Assembly: GCA_946800325.1 (NCBI GenBank)
Contig: OX326956.1
Location: 39,615,052 to 39,679,051, forward strand
Direction: 5' to 3'
DNA from: Luzula sylvatica
Lineage: Eukaryota > Streptophyta > Magnoliopsida > Poales > Juncaceae
Length of the DNA stretch: 64,000 bases
Of this stretch, positions 10,720 through 20,694 are shown in pieces (position 1 is the stretch's first letter; each line of letters begins with the position of its first letter). The notes under the pieces were generated by a model that saw only the letters and a list, made by a program, of their open reading frames with translations, was not told the DNA's origin and did no database searches. Position numbers and translations under genes: made by a program.

Positions 10720-11887
10720 GTCTCCCACTCAGTTTCAGATCTAACTAAAAGTTACTCATGTATCTCACATATACACTATAGCAGAGAATCTAGCCCGCGT
10801 ATTATATACGCTAAAGCCATGCACATCCTATGTGCAAAAACTTGCAATCAAGCCCAACATAGTACGACTCGTTGTGTGACCGTGTAGGTTCGTTTAACGA
10901 TGGCAGTAAGCTGTTAATCATTACAAGCACATGAGCGGAATCTAGTCACTCCATCACGGCTACCCATGTTAAAACGAAAAATGATTGTGATCATTGTGCT
11001 TATCTCGAATAGCGGTTATTAATTCTCTTGTTAGCGATATCCGTTAATCAAAAGGCATGGTGATAGTCATCCATATAATTTGATTAACAACACTTATTCC
11101 CCGATTCCGAGTTGAGTTAACATATTTCAATCGATATTAACCATTAACATCATTGACTGCGGCCGCAGATTTCGTTAATCAACTCATCGAGCGGCGCCTA
11201 AGAGATATCTATTCCTTTCGGAATATACAATTCCTATCTTGGAAACTCATATTGAATTCCGTGTTTCGGACAATACCCAATGATGACCGTTTTGGCCCCC
11301 TGTTACGGCAGGCGTAAGGTCATATCAAAGCATCGTGTTACGCACGTAACGCAATCAATGGTCCCATCAAGTGTGAAGAACCTAATACCCTACTCATCGC
11401 GAGTCCATCTATAATGACTAAACCATATCATGGTCTCGTGGCTTTGGTCATATCCAATATATGTCACCTAGCATATATCTACGTTCCCGATTCGACAAGC
11501 ACCTTGTCCTATGATTAGCAAAACATAATCATCTCCTCGGCTAACGTACTAGTGTACACGTTCAGTCTATTATCGGATAATAGAAATGCTTCTCTCTTAA
11601 GCAAACTGACCCGTGACTAGGGATGTTTTGAAATGAAGATTTAGGTGTGACAGTTTCGCTGCACATAATCACGTATTATGCTGACGTCCACACAAGCTCA
11701 AATCAGGGTTCATGTAATCATATTACACAACCCGCACACAGTTTTCATGTAAGGTGAATGCATAAAAATTTAAGTAAACAATTTTTTTTTAAATGCACTA
11801 ATATGGATTAAGTATTGGGGTGATGCAGCGTTTACCTATAGGTATCTCCATACCCATAACCTGCGAGGACTATCGTATTAGATAACT
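10720..11887 (-). other. E2 long 3' non-coding segment, conserved with E1
   Basis: Lies between the RNase H remnant and the 3' LTR. On the minus strand long stretches (about 11030-11340) match E1 25200-25530 almost base for base, including TCTTAGGCGCCGCTCGATGA and AAATCTGCGGCCGCAGTCAA. No ORF is conserved in it. The match is much closer than that between the two pol regions. Confidence 0.75.
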
Positions 11888-14800
11888 ACACTCTACTCTC
11901 TTCTTCCTCCTCTAGGTATCTCCATACCCATAGTCATCGCATGACAGTCACGCGCGACTAGAGAGAGCGGTTTTGTAAATGGATCCGCACGTTGTCGCTA
12001 GTGTTAATCTTCGTAAGGTTTGGAACATTTTCATATACCTACGATCACATCTTTTCACAAAATTTCACGGATCAAATAAAATTTTCTGAGTATTGGCTAA
12101 AAGTGGTTGTGACCTCGACATTTTTGGCTTGTACTATTGCGTCTCACGCAATCCACAACCATAAATCCGATAACTCGTGACTACTTCGAGTTTGGTCATG
12201 TATCCTTGATCCATACCACTTCCTTTTGCGATTAATGACCGCAATATACTCGCCTCCGTAAATAGAATCGTAAACCATTGGTCGTGTGGAACCTTTCCAC
12301 ATAACCGTATTTTCGCGTAAGCAAAATACGTACACACTTCGTGATCGAAAGTCGTGCTACATGTTTGGAAACTTCCGTTGGTATAACTCTTTATAACCAA
12401 CCCGTCCTCCACACCATTATAGATAACATAAAATCCTGAATTATTTCTCAAAGTATTCAAGTAGATACTTCACCGCTATCAATATAAATCCCGATGGGTT
12501 TAAATATACATAACCATTATGTATATAAACATATAACCATTATACATTCACAAGAGTTAGTCTCAAGTAATCGCATTACATTCAAACTCGTGTGATTCCC
12601 TTGGATTTTATTAACGGTAAATTAGACGCTTCATATGTACGACATACGTCCACATATATATATTCAGAAATACGGTGCGGCTCCCGCTAACCTTTATGTA
12701 TACACAAAGTTTTCATTCGTTCCGATAATGTTATAACAGTTCATAACTTTGTCAAAACGAATAATCCAATTCTGAGAAGCTTTCTTTAATCCATCATATG
12801 GATCGTTAAAGCGTGCATATCCAATCCCCGATTCTTATGAATCGACAAAACCGAAAGGTTGTGTCAAATACACATCCTATCATAAAATTTCTGTCAAGAA
12901 ATTCGGTTTTCACATTCATTTTGTCATACCGCATAATCATAATACGCGACCATGACAACAAGAATTTCGAGAATATGAAAGCATGACAACATGCGAAAAC
13001 GTTTCTTCATAGTCCGACTATGAATTGCATGAAACTCTTCGCTACAAGCCTCGCTTTACATATATGCTAATTCCTATCCATGTCAGGTTTTTCTCCTTGA
13101 AAACCTATTCAAATTTCATGGGTCTAACCCAGAATGTGACGAAATCAAGTTCCAAACTTGATAACTTGCACGGATTGAATCTCAGATTTCATGGCACCAT
13201 GCCATGTGGAACCGTTATTCTCATAGCCTTTTTGTAGGATATCGAATAATCATATATGTGGAACCGTTATTCTCATAGCCTCCTTGTAGGATATCGAATA
13301 ATCATATGATTTCGATCTACCATCATTAACCACAATAAATCCGTATTTATCGGATTATGACATAACCTACTTGATCTATGAAAAATTCTTTTGTGTGTTC
13401 GACTCGCGTTCATCAACTCTTGATGAATTCGTGTCAACTTTCATCGGCTCAATGTTCATTTTTCAGACCTCGAACTCTTTCGAGATTTACTCTACTCCCA
13501 CTAGCCCGCATAGAGATAAATGACATAAAGTTCCAAACTTTTGCGCATTAAGTCCTCCTTCAAGAAGGCATCTCTACGAGCTACGAAAATCTCATTTTCG
13601 TCGGGACGTTAGAACTAATATCCTTTAGTTTCCTTAAGGATATATGATAAACGAATAATTCTCAGATTTGGAATTGAGTTTATCTGAAACAAATTTCGAA
13701 ATATACTCACGTCCTCAAATCTGTACAAACGACAACTTCATAACCGTTCCGATCCATATCTCATATGGCGTATTTTGTACCGATTAGAAGGTTTATGGTC
13801 CATATCTTATATGCAACCATTCAGTAGTGCCGCAGTCTCAAGGGCATATCGCTAAAACGTTTTTGGGAGATCCATTTGACTTAGCATTTATTGAACCATG
13901 TCTAACATGCGTTCATTTTCTCTTTTCAGATACATCTCAATGTTCCGAATGAAGTAATCGTGAAACGATTTCACAATCATAAATGATCATCAATACGAAT
14001 AACTCAAATATCGCCTCCTCGATCCTATCGAAGCGCGTAGCTCAAATACTCGCCTCCTCGATCCAATCAAAGGCTTTGATTTTCTTGCTAAGTCAATTTT
14101 GTATTTCGTTTTTGAAACTCTTTGAACCTTTCAAAAGTCTCCATTTTGGCACGCATTAAATATATATTACCGTATCTATTTTAACCGTCCGTAAACGTAA
14201 CAAAATACCGATAGCCTCCTCTTGCCTCGGAACTTATCGTATCATTTACATGTGAATGTAATTTCCTATAATTCGTTGGATCTTTCTCCAACCTTTGGAG
14301 AATGACGCCCTTTGTCGTTTTGCCTAATAAATGAGTATCGCATTAATCAATCAAATCTAATTCGGATGAGTCTAGCAATCCATCTCATGGAATCTAGATA
14401 TGCGTTTCTCGTTCATATAACCAAGACGGCAATGCCAAAAGAAGCAATCAACTTCTAGGTTTAATCCTCCTCGGATTTTACCGTTCTTTGAGTCTTAATT
14501 TAGACAACTCCTTGTCCGAACTTTATGTTTGGAAAACATTTTCCCAAAATACCCTTAGACTTTTATTTCTTTTGATCCCGCCCTTGAAGTACAAGGACAT
14601 CCATGCATCTCTATGCTTTGGATTCCCCGGATGCTCCAAGCATCTCCGATTCAATTTATGTTGCATCTCATGCAATTTTAGGGATCGAATTATCTATCGA
14701 ATGCATATGATATTCGGTCACGAAGATCAAATCTCGTACCATCAATACGTGAGTGTTAATCAAAGACCCGTAAGGCGTCTCAAAGTTAACCAACTCATTG

Positions 14801-15142
14801 AGACGTATTGAACAATTCAACACGCTCTAGCTCTTGAAACTATTTCTTGAGCGTTACGTTTTACTTTCGTATGCACCCGAATTCTCAAAACAATTTTGAA
14901 TATTTGCGTTTATACATGCCACCACAAAGCACGTAATATCGTTCGATTCCTTCTTAAGTTTATCGAACTCGGCTTTCTCTAAAGTCAAAGCCTCGAGCCC
15001 GGAATTTACCATCTCTGTGTCCAACACGTTCCTTTAAGTCTAAGAACTATTCTTTAACTATCAAGGTTTATTACGGTAATTCCGACCCAAAAGCCATCTA
15101 TCATATCGATCTTATCGATATATTTGGCGTTGCTAGAAAATA
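11888..15142 (-). pseudogene. E2 gag-pol remnant, heavily degraded
   Basis: Collinear with E1 gag-pol but unreadable. The position of the gag start codon reads ATATTTTCTAGCAAC instead of ATGTCTTCTAGTAAC. An RT segment is recognisable near 13000-13220 and an RNase H piece at 12134-12460 (LVIKSYTNGSFQTCSTTFDH for the family's GYTDASFQTC ... FRSQSG). The longest open frame is only 108 codons. The span is about 3.25 kb against 3.97 kb in E1, so deletions are also present. Local duplications occur at 13204-13305 (about 51 bp, twice) and around 13999-14080. Confidence 0.85.
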
Positions 15143-15284
15143 TGATTCTAATTGGATGACGAAGATTAAGCTCCTAACCGTGCGTACTTAATATATATGC
15201 TTACATGATGAATAAATAAATGTGTTATTTTTTTTATCAAATAGGTAACCCTCATACCGATACGGGACTCCAAGTCCATAACAC

Positions 15285-15680
15285 CCAAGATCCATATTTC
15301 ACAATCCTCCCACAAGTGACGAAGGCCTATCGGGTGGGATCTCGCTTATTTAGGTAGGATAAAATCCAATCGTATCCAATACGACTCTTGAACTTTTATA
15401 GAATTTCGGTGATGAATCGTATCATATACAATCCCAATTCCGTGTGTGCATTCTAACTATGCCCCGAACTCCAATCGGATTGGCTTGGACGGTTAAGTCA
15501 CCACCATATCAAACGTATCGTTCAAGTGGACTACTCACGTGCATGACGAAGGCCTAACAACACGTGAGTCCCCAATTAACGCTTGCCACCCATTGATGCT
15601 GACAACATGTCTGCATGACGAAGGCCTAACAACAAACACATTGTGATACCAATTTCGATGGTTGTTGACATGGAAGGCAT
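15285..15680 (-). ncRNA. E2 leader hairpin block
   Basis: Minus-strand leader with three copies of AGGCCTTCGTC, each between complementary arms. The clearest is a perfect 9 bp stem ACTCACGTG / CACGTGAGT (plus-strand 15533-15541 and 15561-15569) closing a 19-base loop. The others lie near 15308-15340 (TCCCAC/GTGGGA arms) and 15598-15650. E1 and E3 have hairpins at the same place with different stems. Whether the structure is functional is inference. Confidence 0.6.
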
Positions 15681-15902
15681 TTCCACGATTTAAATATTAT
15701 GAGGGATCATGACTTTCATATTTGTATACGTGACATAATCGTATTATATCACCATCACAAGATTTGATGATCATTAACATTTAACAATCATTTTATATGC
15801 TAGTACGAGTGATGCCGATTCTATCAATATAAAGAACTTCAATTTTCGAGTTTCGTAGCCAAAGTTATCGCGAAAACAAAAAAAACAGCATCCATGGACC
15901 AT

Positions 15903-16140
15903 GTAGAATGGTCAAGGGGCGTGGAAAAATGACTCTGGAGGCGTGACTGTCAAGCCCCCAATGCAGCCCCGCACCCCTTGGGGACCCTGGAACGTGAAAA
16001 GTGGCATTGAGGCGTGAAAATATGCCCTGGGGGCGTGACTGTCAAGCCCCCAACGCACCCCTTCACCCCATTGGGGACCCCTACGCACCCCTTCACTCCC
16101 CCGGGGACGATGGGGGGCGAGAAAATTGGCCCCGGGGCGC
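15903..16140 (-). repeat. E2 GC-rich leader repeat array
   Basis: About 270 bp downstream of the E2 primer site on the minus strand. Unit GGCGTGACTGTCAAGCCCCC is repeated 92 bp apart (about 15939 and 16031), with GGGGGC and GCCCCC arms around GTGACTGTCAA. Self-complementary CCCCTTGGGG, CCCCATTGGGG, CCCCGGGG and GGCCCCGGGGC follow. It occupies the same leader slot as the palindrome arrays of E1 and E3. Open frames across it on both strands are repeat artefacts. Confidence 0.65.
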
Positions 16141-16399
16141 AGAAAACACAGTTTTTCAGCAGTATTCGCCGTTTCTTCCGTTTTCGCACGTTTCCAAAAC
16201 GATAAATCATGAAACTTTTTCACGATCATTCCTAGATACTCTCAATCAACTTTTGATTGATCTCTAGTGAATTTCACTTGTGATTTTAACGAAAAATTAA
16301 ACTTCTAAATATTCAGCATCATGCAAACGTGCGTAATTTTTACACACGTGCGTATAACTCTTATATGACTATGATTCAACTCTCGAATCGATGGTGTTC

Positions 16400-16411
16400 G
16401 CTCTGATACCA
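16400..16411 (-). promoter_or_regulatory. E2 primer binding site (initiator tRNA-Met type)
   Basis: Minus strand TGGTATCAGAGC, one base inside the 5' LTR. This matches the usual tRNA-iMet primer site of plant copia elements and fixes the element's orientation. Confidence 0.9.
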
Positions 16412-16412
16412 C

Positions 16413-17569
16413 TGAAGGGAATCGATCCGACCCCGGGCCCGCGCAGCGGATATAAAGACCCGGTCCGGTTCCCAAATCCCAAATCCCGAGATCACGCCTC
16501 GACTCCGAGAGTACGGTGCAAAGTAGGATAGACGATTACCAGCGTGAAATTGATCACGCACGACGGGTTGATCGCTCGCATCCTTCTATTCTTCGGTGTC
16601 ACGTTGGTGACTAGCCCGTGCGTCCCATACCACACGTCTCCCACCGTCTTGACACGTCTCCGGTTGTCTTCGTGCGTCCCATGCCCACACGCTTCCACAG
16701 CCTTTCACTCCTTCGGTTCGATAAAAAACGAAGAGCCACAAGTGTCGCTCCTCTACCCGTATCCACCGTGAGTTGTAGCACCTCGGTCGCGGATGCACCT
16801 GCCTAGACGATGCACCGGCGAACTTGCTTGATCGCGTTTGATTCTCCAATCCAAGAAACCTCCTTTTCTCTTTCTCTCTTTCTCATCACACCCATTCAAC
16901 TATTGATGGTGTTCTTTCGAATGATCATCTCAATTAGTCTAATCTGAATTAGATTCAGGATTAACACATTGATTGACTTTGATTCACTAGATCAGAGAGA
17001 AACATCCTATATATACTACATAGGATAATGATGGGCCAAAATGTATGTATATCTACTATACACATTTTCAAACAGAAAACTGCATGCACCCTTTCAGTAT
17101 TCTGTTGAAACGAAATTATTAAATCGTTCCAACCGACTTAAAACCTTCACAAAAGTTGTAGATAATCTTATTATCTTTCTAACCCAATTTGGTCCAGCCC
17201 AATTGGAGTTCGGATGCGAAAGTTATGACGGTTTTACTAACTGTATATCAAACAGTCGCATCCTTTCGGTATTCCATTAAAACGGCACCGATACATCGCT
17301 CAAATGATATATATTTCTACATGAAAGTTCTAGATAATCTTATTATCTATTCAACCCAATCGTTATCTGAAAGTTATGCCAGTTTTATTAAAACTGTTTA
17401 AACTGATTTTCTGGTTTTCTTAATAAAACCGTTTCTTATCAATTTAACTATGTATATCATATATACATATGTGCTTCTAATATACACATTATATATGCCC
17501 ATGAACACGTGCGTTCGTTTATCCTTATGCGTACTATTTTACCGTTGATCCAAAACTGTATTTCCTTCA
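16413..17569 (-). repeat. E2 5' LTR (right copy)
   Basis: 1157 bp, starting TGAAGGGAATCGATCC and ending TATTTCCTTCA on the plus strand, adjoining the primer site on the left and TSD GAACG on the right. It retains a segment (about 17020-17125) that is deleted in the left LTR. Confidence 0.9.
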
Positions 17570-18037
17570 GAACGATCCGAAACCGGAACTAATCCGAAAC
17601 TCGAATACCCGAAACTCGTGCCCCGAATAACCCGAAACTCACGACCCGATTGACCCGAGACTCACGACCTGAATGACCCAAAAATTAATATATTATTGTT
17701 AAAATCAATATATTATTGCTAAAATATCTTGGAATCAATAAATAAATTTCGAATGACCCGAAAAGTAAATTTTCGAAAAACGGAATGATTCAAAATCAAA
17801 TTTTGCCAAATCCGAATGATCGGAAAATCGAAATAACCAAGACTTGAATGATCCGAAAATCGAAATGACCCGGAACCGAATGATTCGAAAACTGAAACGA
17901 GCCGAACCCGAACGACCCGCGATCCGAACGACTCGATGACCCGAACGACCTGGAAACCAAAATGATCCGAACCCGAAATAACCCGATTCGACCCGACCCG
18001 ACCCGACCCGACCCGACCCGCCTGATTGCCACCTCTA

Positions 18038-18097
18038 GCTGGGGGCGCTCCAAACTTGCCTTCCCACGATGGGTTGTGGGCTTACGGATTTTATACT
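18038..18097 (-). other. short remnant of the old LTR between the hAT-like element and E1
   Basis: GC-rich 60 bp (GGGGGCGCTCC, CTTGCCTTCCCACGATGGG) that resembles a continuation of the LTR left of 9456. It ends in the E1 target duplication ATACT at 18093-18097. Confidence 0.4.
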
Positions 18098-19093
18098 TGA
18101 AGGAAATACAGTTTCAGGATCAACCGTAAAAGTGTACACAAGGATAAACGAATGTAGTCGTACATTCGTAGCCATAACGTTCAGTAGGAAAATCCGATTT
18201 GAATGGTTCAAATTGGGTAAGATAGATAATTAGATTATCTATAACCTTCATGTAGAAATATATTTCATATGAACGAAGTATAAGTGTCGTTTCTGTGAAA
18301 TACCGAAAGGGTGCAACAGTATGACATACAGTTAGTAAAACAGTCATAACTTTTTCATACGAACTCCAATTGGGCTGGGCCAAATTGGCTCGTGTAGATA
18401 ATAAGAGTATCTACAACTTTCATGTTGGTTGATTTTCTGTCAGAGAAATTTATCAATTTCGTCTGGACAGATTACTAACCAGGGTCATGCAGTTTTCTGT
18501 GTGAGAGGGTGTATATTGGATATACATGCCTTTTGGCTAATCCTGATCCTATTATGTATAAATAGGATACTTTCTCTCTCATCACTATGCGAATTCAATC
18601 AGTTTATTCTGCTCAATACACAAGAGAAAAAGAGCAAATTCAGATTTGATCTTTTGTGAGTGAAAAGGTGCGAAAAGAGAGAAATAGAGAATCAATTCGA
18701 TCGAGCAAGTTCACCGGTGCATCGTCTAGGCAGGTGCATCCGTGACGGACGTCTTGCGACTCAAGGTGGATACACGTAGAGGAGCAACATCTGAGGCTCT
18801 TTCAGTTGTGATCGATTCGGACGCGTGAATTCAGTCGGAGACGAAATCAAGCGAATCGGCGAAGTCAACAAACGGTGAAAGACGCGTGGTGTGGGACGCG
18901 CGGATTGTCACCAACGTGACAGGAGATAGAAGGCAGCGATCAACCCTTCGACTGCAATCAATTTTGCACCGGTATGAATCTGTCCTTCTATTGCATCGTA
19001 CCCTCGAAGTCGTGGCGTGATCTCGGGAATCGGGGAATCGGACCGGGCCTTCATTCCGCTGCGCAGGCCCGGGGTCGAGGATATTCCCCAACA
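18098..19093 (+). repeat. E1 5' LTR
   Basis: Starts TGAAGGAAATACAGTTTC and ends TATTCCCCAACA. A TATA-type box TATAAATAGG is at 18557-18566. The downstream R/U5 region contains GGTGCATCGTCTAGGCAGG, a block also seen in the other copia LTRs of this window. Confidence 0.95.
18557..18566 (+). promoter_or_regulatory. E1 LTR TATA box
   Basis: TATAAATAGG in the middle of the LTR, followed by a pyrimidine-rich stretch (CTTTCTCTCTC). The 3' LTR copy has TATAAATATG. A likely start of the genomic RNA lies some 30 bp downstream. Confidence 0.7.
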
Positions 19094-19094
19094 G

Positions 19095-19106
19095 TGGTAT
19101 CAGAGC
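19095..19106 (+). promoter_or_regulatory. E1 primer binding site
   Basis: TGGTATCAGAGC one base after the 5' LTR, complementary to the 3' end of initiator tRNA-Met; the standard copia minus-strand DNA primer site. Confidence 0.95.
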
Positions 19107-19352
19107 GATCACCATCGATTCGAGGGTCGAATCATAGTCGTATATTAGATATACGCACGGGTTATCAAAGTTCGTACCCGTTTGCATGATGTTATATATT
19201 TAGAATGTCAAATTCCATTAAAATCACAAGTGAAATTCGCTAGAGATCGATCAATAGTTGATTGAGAGTATCTAGGAATGATCGTGAAAAGGTTTCATGA
19301 TTGATCGTTTTGGAAACGAGCGAAAACAGACTGAACAGCGCAAAAATCGCAT

Positions 19353-19892
19353 AGTCCGTTGTAACGGACTGGTTAGTCCGTTGCAACGGACACTGTATTG
19401 GATACAGGAAATTGGGATTTATGCGAAAAATCACATATTCCGTTATAACGGACTTGGAGTCCGTTGCAACGGACCCTGTATGGGATGCGGGGGTGTGAGG
19501 AGGACTGTGAAAAACTGCATATTCCGTTGTAACGGACTTGGAGTCCGTTGTAACGGACCCTGTATCTGATACGAGGTTGCGGGGATGCCAAGGGTGTCTA
19601 TTGGAGTCCGTTGTAACGGACTGGGTCCGTTGTGACGGAGCTCTACGCAGTTGGTCCGTTGCAACGGACTGTATGTTGCGTTGTAACGGACTGGTCTCTG
19701 GAAATTTGGACGAAGGTTTGCAGAAAATAGCGTTGTAACGGACCTAGGTTGCGTTCTAACGGACATGTTTCTGGCAAATTTTGGCCAAACTCCGGAATAA
19801 ATAGCGTTGTAACGGACTGGACTTCCGTTGTAACGGAGTGCAAAGTATACTGGAGGTCCGTTGTAACGGACTATGTTGCGTTACAACGGACT
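19353..19892 (+). repeat. E1 leader palindrome array (16 units in 8 doublets)
   Basis: Sixteen copies of the near-palindrome (T/A)(C/G)CGTTNNAACGGA start at 19355, 19377, 19439, 19460, 19523, 19544, 19607, 19626, 19655, 19677, 19729, 19750, 19803, 19824, 19857 and 19877. They form eight doublets with internal spacing 19-22 bp. The first four doublets are exactly 84 bp apart, and doublets five to seven exactly 74 bp apart. Most units contain AACGG, the core of plant MYB3R (MSA) sites, which may be coincidental. The open frames of 60-107 codons across this block on both strands are created by the repeats and are not genes. Confidence 0.92.
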
Positions 19893-20173
19893 GGTTTCTG
19901 GTTGCTGATTTTGTTTTCGTGATAACTTTGGCTACACAACTTGGAATTTTGAGTTCTTTATATCGATTTGATCGGCATCAATCATACTAGCATATAATTA
20001 GATAATTATTTAGAATAATTAGACTCCCAAATAAATACATATGCATTTATGAAAATCTTGTGATAGTGATATAATTGGATTATGTCACGAATTTAGAAAC
20101 ATACAATGGTATGATCCCTCATAATATTTAAGTCATGGAAATGCCTTCCATATTCACAACCACTATGATCGGT

Positions 20174-20539
20174 ACTACGTCTCACATGGGTTAAGGCCAA
20201 AGCCGACATGGGTTATTGTAGTCATCGACGGGGTGGCAAGCGTTAAATAGGGACTAATAAGGGTTAAGGCCAAAGCCGACTTATTAGTAGTTTATTTGAA
20301 CGATATGTTGAGTATGGTTGTGACTTAACCGTTCATGCCAATAAGGGTTGAGGCCAAAGCCGACTTGATTGGAAGTTCGGGGCATAGATAGGATGCACAC
20401 ACGGAACTGGGATTGTATTGGATACGATCCATCACCGAAATCCTATAAAGGTTCAAGAGTCGCATTGGATGCGATTGGATATAATCCTACCTAAATAGCG
20501 AGATCCCATTCGTCTGCCAAAGCAACTTGTGGGAGGATC
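20174..20539 (+). ncRNA. E1 leader hairpin block (four stem-loops)
   Basis: Three copies of (T/G)(A/G)AGGCCAAAGCCGAC sit between complementary arms. Hairpin 2 has a perfect 9 bp stem ACTAATAAG (20253-20261) / CTTATTAGT (20280-20288). Hairpin 3 has CCAATAAG (20338-20345) / CTTGATTGG (20364-20372) with one bulge. Hairpin 1 (20174-20222) is weaker. A fourth (20502-20539, GATCCCA / TGGGAGGATC) has TGCCAAAGC at its tip. The apex can fold GGC-CAAA-GCC. The arms differ in E2 and E3 yet remain complementary. A role in packaging, dimerisation or translation of the genomic RNA is possible but unproven. Confidence 0.65.
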
Positions 20540-20694
20540 GTAAAATATGGGTCTTGAGTGTTATGGACTTGGAGTCCCGTATCAGTATGAGGGTTATCGA
20601 TTCGATAAAATAACACTATCATATAATCATCATATAAGCCCTATAAGATAAGTACGCAACGTTAGTAATCAATCTTTTATTTCATTTGTAGAAT

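Larger units (their letters stand above)
9634..17569 (-). mobile_element. Ty1/copia LTR retrotransposon E2, complete but coding-dead
   Basis: Both ends are TG ... CA and the 5 bp target duplication GAACG is perfect (9629-9633 and 17570-17574). LTRs are at 9634-10719 and 16413-17569. The primer binding site (TGGTATCAGAGC on the minus strand) is at 16400-16411 and a polypurine tract (GAGTGGGAGAC, minus) adjoins the other LTR at 10720-10730. The element therefore runs right to left. Its gag-pol is a mosaic of stops and shifts. The intact ends, TSD and similar LTRs show it inserted as a unit after, or while, its coding region was decaying. Confidence 0.92.
9456..18037. mobile_element. hAT-like non-autonomous element, split by copia E2
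   Basis: Left end TAGAGTTGGCAA at 9456 and right end TTGCCACCTCTA at 18037 form an inverted terminal pair. Between them lie about 640 bp of CCCGAA/TGACCCGA degenerate repeats (9480-9633 and 17575-18020), interrupted by the 7.9 kb copia element E2. The flanks share GGGGG-containing 8-mers (AGTGGGGG and GCTGGGGG), compatible with a decayed 8 bp target duplication. Without E2 it is one small non-autonomous element. Confidence 0.7.

Noticed and set aside
15912..16267. Frames of 61-105 codons in the GC-rich E2 leader
   Set aside because: Produced by the repeated GGCGTGACTGTCAAGCC units on both strands; no protein family recognised.
19297..19843. Several overlapping 60-107 codon frames on both strands in the E1 leader
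   Set aside because: They follow the CCGTTGTAACGG repeats, which are open on both strands, and give repetitive peptides with no domain. The region lies between primer site and gag.
19355..19890. Resemblance of the regularly spaced palindromes to a CRISPR array
   Set aside because: Units are only ~14 bp, spacers are not unique or of constant length, the context is a plant retrotransposon leader, and there are no cas genes.
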